From Campylobacterales bacterium (GTDB lineage Bacteria; Campylobacterota; Campylobacteria; Campylobacterales; Sulfurovaceae): a DNA stretch of 59,031 nucleotides. A model generated the notes under the pieces. The model searched no databases and had not been told where the DNA came from. It saw only the letters and a program-made list of their open reading frames with translations. The stretch is taken from assembly GCA_014763885.1 (NCBI GenBank), contig JACXUO010000004.1, positions 1 to 59,031 of the forward strand. Reading direction: 5' to 3'. The position numbers and the translations under genes were made by a program. Positions 28,541-34,888 of the stretch are shown piece after piece; position 1 is the stretch's first letter; each line of letters begins with the position of its first letter.

Positions 28541-29789
28541 GCTTCCCGCCCTTATAGTCCGTTCCGTTTACTGTTTTTGGTACATACTGCTTTGCTTCTG
28601 CTTCCGTAAATCCTGCTTTTTTAAGCATAGTAGGGGTGAGGTTTTTTCCGCTGTCAATCGCAGAGATCGCTGTGTTTGTCGCAATTGCAAGTTCTTTGCC
28701 CTCCGGGGTTGAAGTATCCAGTGTTGCAAAGTGCGACATAAGATCATTTTTGAGCCTGAGCCTGCCTGCATCTTCGTCACTGATCTGCTCGATCGCCTTC
28801 AGGGCCCTGTCAGCCGCGGCTTTACTTTTGATATCCTTGTTGCCTGTCACAGAATTTATGATCGCAGTTGCATTTGCAGAGGCCAAATTTGGTTTTGCTC
28901 CATTTTGTGCTATACTGCTCTCAGAAGAACTGAAAGGAGGTTTGTTATGTTTAATTTTATTGTCGGTTTCGCCTTCTACCTTGCTGTCGGGTTGGTGATT
29001 TTGTATATCGGCGCTGTCATTATTAGCTTCTTTAGATACAGAATCTTTGGAAGATGGTTTAAAAGTATCTAGTCCTTTTTTAATCACCTTCGCAGGAAAC
29101 CCTTTCTGCGCACCCACTTTGATCTCAGGGTGGGCTTCAATGTGCTCTTTGAGCGCCTGATTTTTTGAAAGATCAAGCTCCTTGCCCTTTTCGACCTTTT
29201 CCTCCTCGCCCTTTCCGTTTGTGTAGGTGAACTCCTCTTGGGCAACGAGCTTGCCTGTCTTACGGTTATAGATCCTCTGCCCCGCTTCCGTCATTCCCGC
29301 AGCAGCCGCTGCTGCTCCAAAAAGAGAGGCCCCTGTGGCGGACGTATCGGCAGCATCCTCACTCATTCCTGCATCCTGAAGCGTATCTGATACTTGATTG
29401 TGAAGCGCACCTGCACCGGCTGCGATAGCCTTCTTCGGATTCAGTCCGTGCTCCACTATCTCTCTGCTTATCTGGGCACCGATATCACCGGTATCTCCTA
29501 TATTTGCTTCGGTTTTTGTTCCCATGGAAATATGTCTGACACCGTTAATGTCAGTGGTCGCCTCACCGGTCATGGCATTGAACGCAGTACCGACCCTCAC
29601 TCCACCGATCACCCCGTGCTCATTCTTATTCATACCGCTGGCACTGAATGCCGCCTGTGCCCGTATCTTCGCATCGGTGGTCTGCGCTCTATTCTGTTCA
29701 TCTTGGTGCGCATTCTGCACATAGATATCCTCGTTTTTGGCTTTGTTGCTAAGGATAGCGCACGATCCTTTCAACTGCTTGTGTTTCAA
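28536..29789 (-). CDS. Orphan hypothetical, Ala/Asp-rich, conjugation-like
   Basis: Not recognised with confidence. The frame of 417 residues starts at TTG (29789) with no good Shine-Dalgarno; it stays open about 100 bases further upstream (hydrophobic STAAVIVKIIAVIG) but without a usual start codon. This suggests a 5'-truncated or degenerate gene. Middle region is alanine-rich (SATGASLFGAAAAAAG), then QRIYNRKTGKLVAQEEFTYTNGKG; residues about 230-310 are low-complexity and polar. The style recalls the C-terminal region of TraG-type conjugation proteins, but that is an impression. The stop lies inside the left islet repeat. A 41-aa ORF runs antisense through the low-complexity part. Confidence 0.4.
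   Translation of the reverse strand: MKHKQLKGSCAILSNKAKNEDIYVQNAHQDEQNRAQTTDAKIRAQAAFSASGMNKNEHGVIGGVRVGTAFNAMTGEATTDINGVRHISMGTKTEANIGDTGDIGAQISREIVEHGLNPKKAIAAGAGALHNQVSDTLQDAGMSEDAADTSATGASLFGAAAAAAGMTEAGQRIYNRKTGKLVAQEEFTYTNGKGEEEKVEKGKELDLSKNQALKEHIEAHPEIKVGAQKGFPAKVIKKGLDTFKPSSKDSVSKEANNDSADIQNHQPDSKVEGETDNKIKHNKPPFSSSESSIAQNGAKPNLASANATAIINSVTGNKDIKSKAAADRALKAIEQISDEDAGRLRLKNDLMSHFATLDTSTPEGKELAIATNTAISAIDSGKNLTPTMLKKAGFTEAEAKQYVPKTVNGTDYKGGKP
28947..29072 (+). CDS. Candidate 41-aa membrane microprotein, antisense
   Basis: Reads MFNFIVGFAFYLAVGL, then a hydrophobic core to about residue 28 and a basic aromatic tail FRYRIFGRWFKSI. GAAAGGAGG lies six bases before the ATG, a perfect Shine-Dalgarno. 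Upstream TTGGTT-16 bp-TATACT with a TG two bases before the -10 resembles a promoter (about 28891-28918). One membrane helix plus a cationic tail is the layout of type I toxins and of many small membrane proteins. It lies wholly antisense to the low-complexity part of the 417-aa ORF. A reversed polar frame tends to look hydrophobic, so chance remains possible. Confidence 0.5.
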   Translation: MFNFIVGFAFYLAVGLVILYIGAVIISFFRYRIFGRWFKSI

Positions 29790-29807
29790 ACCAATTACAG
29801 CTATAAT
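29779..29807 (+). promoter_or_regulatory. Promoter of the 37-aa microprotein
   Basis: TTGTGT, 17 bp, TATAAT (29802-29807). The -10 is framed by two copies of AATTACAGC at 29793-29801 and 29814-29822, 21 bp apart (two helical turns on one face), a plausible operator. Confidence 0.55.
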
Positions 29808-29855
29808 CTTAACAATTACAGCAGCAGTGCTGCAAACAGACAGTGAGGATGAATA

Positions 29856-29969
29856 ATGACAGAGATTATCGTATACACCGTCCTTGGGATTTTAAGTTTG
29901 GGGCTTCTGATCGGGAAAAGAGTCTATGAAAAACACCCGGAATGGTATGAAAAAGAAGAAGAGAAATAA
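29856..29969 (+). CDS. 37-aa single-helix membrane microprotein
   Basis: Reads MTEIIVYTVLGILSLGLLIG, then a charged tail KRVYEKHPEWYEKEEEK. One membrane helix at about 4-20 and a cytoplasmic-type acidic/basic tail. GTGAGGAT lies seven bases before the ATG, a near-consensus promoter sits at 29779-29807, and a hairpin with a long T-run follows. Together these make a complete small transcription unit. It is divergent from the 417-aa ORF and 296 bases before hipB. Function unknown. Confidence 0.65.
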   Translation: MTEIIVYTVLGILSLGLLIGKRVYEKHPEWYEKEEEK

Positions 29970-30003
29970 GCGAGCCAATCTTTTTGCAGGGCGGGCTTTT
30001 TTT
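29968..30003 (+). terminator. Terminator of the microprotein unit
   Basis: Stem AAGC-GA-GCC / GGC-GG-GCTT with a two-by-two internal mismatch, followed by TTTTTTT. Confidence 0.5.
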
Positions 30004-30190
30004 CGTTTGACCCTATGTAAGTGTGAAGGAACGTTAACTTTTTAGGATACAGGGCTAAAGCCCCAGGTTCCGTGAGTTCTTTCACACTCTCTATTTGTCA
30101 TAACCTATACGAGATAGGTCAAATATAGATTCCAACGAAACCGGGGAAACCAAGAAAAAAACAATCAGAAAAAATACTCATTCTATACAA

Positions 30191-30245
30191 AATTACCAGT
30201 ATATTGATATTATCATCTTTATTTTTGCTATAATTACCAATATAT
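30191..30245 (+). promoter_or_regulatory. hipBA promoter and candidate operator
   Basis: TGC-TATAAT (30226-30234), with a possible -35 TTGATA at 30204-30209. Two direct repeats, AATTACCAGTATAT (30191-30204) and AATTACCAATATAT (30232-30245), match at 13 of 14 bases and lie 41 bp apart, about four helical turns. They cover the -35 and -10 edges. A perfect TGATA-T-TATCA palindrome (30205-30215) lies between. This is the expected layout for autorepression by HipB. Confidence 0.6.
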
Positions 30246-30265
30246 AGAAAATTTTTGGATAAAAA

Positions 30266-30514
30266 ATGAGCTTGAATAAACTGAGTGAAACGATCATTGC
30301 ACACCGAAAAAATAAAAAGTGGACCCAGGGCGAAACTGCCAAATATGCCGGGATCAGCCTTAATACCTATCGCCGGATAGAAGATGGTTTTATCGAGGAG
30401 GTGGGCATCACAAAAGTTGAAGAGGTGCTTGATCTTTTTGGATTGGAGATATCAGTCAGGGAAAAGGGCCGCCCGCTGACGCTAGAGGAGCTTCAAAGTG
30501 GACAGACATATTAA
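30266..30514 (+). CDS. hipB: HipB-like antitoxin, XRE-type repressor
   Basis: An 82-residue helix-turn-helix protein. The XRE fold runs about 5-65, with the recognition region ETAKYAGISLNTYRRIEDG. Positioned directly before and overlapping hipA by 17 bases, as in hipBA operons. HipB-type antitoxins bind HipA and repress the operon; the direct repeats at 30191-30245 are candidate sites. Start: ATG with GGAT seven bases upstream, a modest Shine-Dalgarno. Confidence 0.85.
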   Translation: MSLNKLSETIIAHRKNKKWTQGETAKYAGISLNTYRRIEDGFIEEVGITKVEEVLDLFGLEISVREKGRPLTLEELQSGQTY

Positions 30515-31682
30515 GGTCTATACCAATACGGAAAAAGCCGGAATACTCGCCAAAGAGGGAGAAAAATACGTTTTTACCTACGATCCCGAAGCAACCCTCC
30601 CTGTTTCAGTGACAATGCCGCAACGTCTTGAAAGCTGGCTCTCAAAAGATCTTCATCCCATTTTTCAAATGAACCTTCCCGAAGGCACACTCAAAGAGAC
30701 GATCATGGAGCGATTTGCAAAGGTGCGAAAGATGGACGAACTCGGACTTCTTGAACTGGTGGGTCCTTATGTGATCGGACGGGTCAAATATGGACTTCCC
30801 CATCACAATGAGGAGGCTATCACTCTTTCCTCTATCCTTCAGCAGGATACCCATGCGCTTTTTGAAAAATTGATGGATCATTTTGCGATCAGATCGGGGA
30901 TCTCCGGTGTGCAACCAAAGATTTTGTTGCAGATCAAAGACAAAAACACCCTTACGACCGAAGAGTACATCGTCAAGTCCTGGGGCGAAGAGTATCCTGA
31001 ACTTGCTTTTAACGAGTTCTTCTGTATGGAAGCGGTACGTTTTGCCGGGCTGTGCGTTCCGGACTACAAGCTCTCCGAAAACCGTTCCATGTTTGTTATG
31101 AAGCGGTTTGATATAAAAAAGGATGGCAGCTATCTCGGTTTTGAAGATGGGTGTGTACTTCTGGGGAAAGGAACGGGCGACAAGTACTATTCAAGCTATG
31201 AAGATCTGGCAAAGGCACTCAGGGCAAATACAGCACCTCAAAAACGTCTTGAGAGCCTGAAGATACTCTTTAAGGCATTGGTCCTGAACCATTTCCTCAG
31301 AAACGGGGATGCCCACCTCAAGAACTTTGCCATACTCTACGATGAGGACTATACCGATGCAGTGATGGCCCCCATCTATGATGTTGTCTGTACGACGGTC
31401 TATATACGCGAGGATTTACCTGCACTTGATATGAGCGGAGGGAAAATATGGTGGAAGAAAAAAACCTATCTCGGGTTTGGCAAACAGACTTGCAAACTTA
31501 CACTACAGGAAATGGAAGCGGTGTTTGATCAGTGTGCCGAAGCGGTCAAAAAAGCAGCCGATTCGATGCTCGCATATGCAGACAAACACCCGGAGATCAA
31601 ACCATTTGCAAACCGTCTGCTCGATGAATGGGACAAAGGGTTGGGCTCTTTCGGATATGAACCCACGGAAAGAGAACAGTGA
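30498..31682 (+). CDS. hipA: HipA-like serine/threonine kinase toxin
   Basis: A 394-residue HipA family kinase. The N-terminal subdomain (about 1-100) is followed by the SGISGVQPK loop (133-141), an ATP-binding EEYIVK (Lys160), the catalytic NGDAHLKNF (269-277, Asp271) and the metal-binding PIYDVV (Asp295). E. coli HipA phosphorylates glutamyl-tRNA synthetase and causes tolerance; substrates vary in the family. In the autophosphorylation loop the equivalent of SIS/SIA reads GIS, so only one serine is available. All catalytic residues are present. Translation is probably coupled to hipB. The gene is shorter than E. coli HipA (440). Confidence 0.88.
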   Translation: MDRHIKVYTNTEKAGILAKEGEKYVFTYDPEATLPVSVTMPQRLESWLSKDLHPIFQMNLPEGTLKETIMERFAKVRKMDELGLLELVGPYVIGRVKYGLPHHNEEAITLSSILQQDTHALFEKLMDHFAIRSGISGVQPKILLQIKDKNTLTTEEYIVKSWGEEYPELAFNEFFCMEAVRFAGLCVPDYKLSENRSMFVMKRFDIKKDGSYLGFEDGCVLLGKGTGDKYYSSYEDLAKALRANTAPQKRLESLKILFKALVLNHFLRNGDAHLKNFAILYDEDYTDAVMAPIYDVVCTTVYIREDLPALDMSGGKIWWKKKTYLGFGKQTCKLTLQEMEAVFDQCAEAVKKAADSMLAYADKHPEIKPFANRLLDEWDKGLGSFGYEPTEREQ

Positions 31683-31717
31683 TAATTCATTGTGGTGAGC
31701 CCGGTTCAGGTATCTCT
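31683..31717. other. Short gap after hipA
   Basis: AT/GC-mixed spacer joining the hipA stop to the right islet repeat. No terminator seen. Confidence 0.3.
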
Positions 31718-31996
31718 GTGCCTTTGAAAACAGAGAATATCTGATCTAAAATGTCGTTAATCAGAGGGGGTCAAGCAAAGCTGAACTTGATAAGCAGACA
31801 AACAAGAAAATAATCAAATATGACCCGTCATTCCTGCGGAGGCAGCAATCCACATGCTTTTTAACCGGAGTTCACAAGGAAGCATGGGAACAAGGGGGAC
31901 AATGCATATGATCCTCTCAAGAGACGTTTGGCAGTGCCAAACCTACGACTAAAATGTCGTTAATCTGCGGTTGGAGTAAAAATCATGCTTTTTTAC
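31718..31996. repeat. Right direct repeat of the hipBA islet
   Basis: A diverged copy of 28284-28540, in the same orientation. GTGCCTTTGAAAA, TCTAAAATGTCGTTAATC (31745-31762), GTCATTCC...CAATCCACAT and the GTTTGGC-AGT-GCCAAAC hairpin (ends near 31942) are shared. From 31950 the TAAAATGTCGTTAATC block appears again with GGTTGGAGTAAAAATCAT, as in the left copy, so this side has one and a partial second unit. The repeat ends two bases before the stop of the lipoprotein gene. Confidence 0.7.
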
Positions 31997-31997
31997 A

Positions 31998-32429
31998 TTA
32001 ATAAAAATCAAAGTCACATATATCGCCTTTGATGTAATAAGTTGGATCAAAAGTAAATGCTCCATCGGAATCTGTGCTACTCCAAATAGGATATGAGGAA
32101 TCACAAGTATAGTCAACATCTTCTAAAGCAACTGTTCCACTCGCATTAGCCCCAAGATATAAAATATCATATTCAGCAGAGACAAATTCATCAAGATCAT
32201 AGAAGGTACAGATATCACCATCTCTCAAATGAAACTCACCATTTGGGCCTGTATATCCTACAATATCCGGACCGCACTCATAGTAAACATCCGGTACACC
32301 GACATAATTAGAACCATTAAAGGTTTGAAGGTAATAGGTATAGTCATAGGAGCTGCTACCTCCGCCGCCACATCCGCTTAAAGCCAATACAGCCACCGCT
32401 GCACTTAAAAATCCTGCTATTTTTTTCAT
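31998..32429 (-). CDS. Small hypothetical lipoprotein
   Basis: A 143-residue exported lipoprotein with a signal peptide and lipobox LSGC (Cys20) followed by a Gly/Ser linker. The rest is acidic, Tyr- and Cys-rich (Cys pairs such as YECGPD, DICTFY, DYTCD, GDICD), consistent with disulfides in the periplasm or outer membrane. No known domain recognised. The ATG at 32429 is preceded by AAGGAG; the longer in-frame extension would remove the signal peptide. The gene is low in GC compared with neighbours and abuts the right islet repeat. Confidence 0.7.
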   Translation of the reverse strand: MKKIAGFLSAAVAVLALSGCGGGGSSSYDYTYYLQTFNGSNYVGVPDVYYECGPDIVGYTGPNGEFHLRDGDICTFYDLDEFVSAEYDILYLGANASGTVALEDVDYTCDSSYPIWSSTDSDGAFTFDPTYYIKGDICDFDFY

Positions 32430-32445
32430 ACTGAACTCCTTCTTT

Positions 32446-33477
32446 TCATAATCGTAGCATACAAACGTGTAAGATTCGTGTAAGGATCTCCGCGATCTTT
32501 TTGCTTCCCTCTTTTTCGACATTTTCCATCAGCCCTCTGCTTTTTGCTTCCATATCCTCGTCCAGCAGTGCCAGGACCTTCTCTTTGTCTATCTCGTTTT
32601 CACGCATCAGCCACGCCAGCTCTTTCTCCACCAAAAACTTCGCGTTGTGGTACTGATGGTCACTGGCTGCATGGGGATAGGGGATAAAGAGTGTCGGCAG
32701 CGCCGTGGCAGAGAGCTCCCAGAGTGTGGATGCCCCCGAACGCGCCACCGCGAAATCCGCCTCTTTCATGTAGTCTGCCAGTTTCGTGGTAAACCCGAAG
32801 ACCTCCGCCTCGACCCCCAGCTTCTCATACTGCGCTTTTACCGCATCGATATGCCTCTCTCCTGCCTGATGGATGATCCTGATCCCCCGCTCTTTCAGTA
32901 TCGTCGCAAGGGAGAGCGCAAGGTCATTGATCGCTCTGGCTCCCTGGGAGCCGCCCAGAAAGATGACCGTCCTGACCTGCTTTCTGATCCGTGCATTCTC
33001 AAAGAACGCCTGCTTGACCGGATAGGCCTTGACGGGGCTCTCTTCAAGGTAGGAGGAGATGAAAATATCCGCATAGGGCTTGAGCAGCTTATTGAGCGAG
33101 CCCAGTGCGGCATTCTGTTCATGGATCACCAGGGGAATACCCGAAAGCTTGGCTGCCAGTGCAGCGGGTGCCGCGGAGAAGCCTCCGACCGAGAAGACCA
33201 CACTGGCATCATGCTCCTTGAGTATCCGGCGTACCCTCAATGCAGAAGTGAAGATCTTCCAGAGCGAACCGATCTTCCCGATCACCCCCTGGTTGACCAC
33301 CCCCCTGCTCTCAAGGAAATAGGTTTTGGCAAAGTCGCTGTCCTGGGCAAACCATGCCCGGTCCTGGCCTTTGGTGGAGCCGATATAGATCAGTTCCTCA
33401 CCTTTCAGATGCTCTTTGACCGCTTTGATGATCGCCAAGTGGCCACCGGTTCCTCCCCCTGTCATCACAATACTCAT
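32446..33477 (-). CDS. murG: UDP-GlcNAc transferase MurG
   Basis: Peripheral inner-membrane enzyme converting lipid I to lipid II in peptidoglycan synthesis. The 343 residues start MSIVMTGGGTGGHLAIIKAV, the G-loop of MurG. FLGGSQGARAIN (about 172-183) and ARSGASTLWELSATALPTLFIPYPHAA (about 243-270) complete the GT28 signature. It lies 32 bases after ftsW, so the two form an operon. Confidence 0.95.
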   Translation of the reverse strand: MSIVMTGGGTGGHLAIIKAVKEHLKGEELIYIGSTKGQDRAWFAQDSDFAKTYFLESRGVVNQGVIGKIGSLWKIFTSALRVRRILKEHDASVVFSVGGFSAAPAALAAKLSGIPLVIHEQNAALGSLNKLLKPYADIFISSYLEESPVKAYPVKQAFFENARIRKQVRTVIFLGGSQGARAINDLALSLATILKERGIRIIHQAGERHIDAVKAQYEKLGVEAEVFGFTTKLADYMKEADFAVARSGASTLWELSATALPTLFIPYPHAASDHQYHNAKFLVEKELAWLMRENEIDKEKVLALLDEDMEAKSRGLMENVEKEGSKKIAEILTRILHVCMLRL

Positions 33478-33509
33478 AGACTTCCTTTTGACTTTGTTTT
33501 GCTGTTGGG

Positions 33510-34691
33510 CTACAGCATACGCCCCTGCGCATCCCTGGGCACTTTTTTGGAGATCATCAGCACCATGCCGATCGCCAGCCCTGCAGCCAGGATATGCGAC
33601 CCCCCGTAGCTCAGGAATGGCACTGCGATCCCCTTGATCGGGGTGATCCCTGAGATCCCGTAGGCATTGAGCACGAAGGCAAAGGCGATCAGCAGCCCGA
33701 TCCCCACACAGAAGAGATAGTAGATCGGCTCATGGACCTTTGCGGCAATCTTGAAGATACGGTAGATGATAAAGAGTATTGCAAAGGTCACCAAAAAGAG
33801 TCCCAGAAAACCGAACTCCTCACTGATCCCCGCCAGAATGAAGTCCGTATGCACTTCGGAGAGATACCCCAGCTTGAACTGCCCGTTGCCAAGCCCCTGC
33901 CCCCAATAGCCGCCGTTGTGGATCGCGTTGAGCGAGTTTGAGATCTGATAGGGTTCTTTTGCCGCATCCACACGCAGATTTTCCACACTTTCAAACGGCA
34001 GCAAAGCGAGGATGTTGTCCTGTACAGTACTCCACCAGCTCTTGATCCGTGCGATCCTGTGTGGCGCAGCGAAGATCAGTGCGACAAATGCCCCGAATGC
34101 CCCGGCCACCAGGGTAAGAAAGAACTTATAGCTGCTTCCTACCAGCAAAAAGAGTACCACCAGCGTCCCCCCGAGTACGACAACCTGCCCAAGGTCCTTC
34201 TGAAAGATCGCGATAAGCACCACAATCAGCATAAAGAGTATCACATAGGGAGAAAATGCCTTGACCTCTTCTACAAAGGCCATTTTGCCCTTGCTTTTGA
34301 ACTTTCTGACAAGGCTCCAGGAGAGGAAAAAGACAAAACCGATCTTGAAAAACTCCACCGGAGCGATAGAGATCGGCCCCATATGAATCCAGCGCTTTGC
34401 CCCTCCGACCGCTTTCACCAGGCTTGCCGGCAGAAACTGCATCGCGATCATCAGAAGGAAAAAGAGGATAAAAAGCACCATACTCATAGGTACGAACCAC
34501 TTCTCCGGATCCATCTTGCTGATGGTGATCATCGTCATCAGAGCGATAAATACCGCAATAGACTGCCGTATAAAAAAGTGAAAATCGCTATAATGAAAGT
34601 GTATGACGGTATAGGTCGAAAGCGAATAACTCATCATCAGTGAAAATGTCAACAGTGCTACGACTGCTGCTAAAAGCGGTTTATCTATCAT
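33510..34691 (-). CDS. ftsW: FtsW/RodA-type lipid II polymerase
   Basis: SEDS-family peptidoglycan polymerase of 393 residues with about ten membrane segments. It has the SEDS motifs QKDLGQVVVLGGTLVVLF (about 166-183), and near the C-terminus GISGITPIKGIAVPFLSYGGSHILAAGLAIG. The pairing with murG and with ftsI (divergent, 200 bases away) favours FtsW over RodA. Confidence 0.92.
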   Translation of the reverse strand: MIDKPLLAAVVALLTFSLMMSYSLSTYTVIHFHYSDFHFFIRQSIAVFIALMTMITISKMDPEKWFVPMSMVLFILFFLLMIAMQFLPASLVKAVGGAKRWIHMGPISIAPVEFFKIGFVFFLSWSLVRKFKSKGKMAFVEEVKAFSPYVILFMLIVVLIAIFQKDLGQVVVLGGTLVVLFLLVGSSYKFFLTLVAGAFGAFVALIFAAPHRIARIKSWWSTVQDNILALLPFESVENLRVDAAKEPYQISNSLNAIHNGGYWGQGLGNGQFKLGYLSEVHTDFILAGISEEFGFLGLFLVTFAILFIIYRIFKIAAKVHEPIYYLFCVGIGLLIAFAFVLNAYGISGITPIKGIAVPFLSYGGSHILAAGLAIGMVLMISKKVPRDAQGRML

Positions 34692-34888
34692 GGTATACGG
34701 TATCTCTCACAGAAATTATCTCATTGTCCATGCTCCTGCAATACGGCAAATTCAGTGCATCATATCCCGCAAAAGAGTGATCAGGAGGCTACTTCGGACT
34801 AAGGCTAAAGGGTATTTTATCAGAGTTAGCAGATAAATTTGATAAAATCACACTAGATTGTCCGGATGAAAGCGTATACAGGGAGCAC

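Noticed and set aside
30119-30304. 61-residue minus-strand frame upstream of hipB
   Set aside because: Lies over the hipBA promoter and operator, with no ribosome-binding site.
28284-31996. CRISPR array or integrative element with att sites
   Set aside because: The repeats are long, diverged and only two to three in number, with no spacer pattern; no integrase or tRNA gene lies nearby.
32647-33609. 320-residue plus-strand frame
   Set aside because: Antisense to murG.
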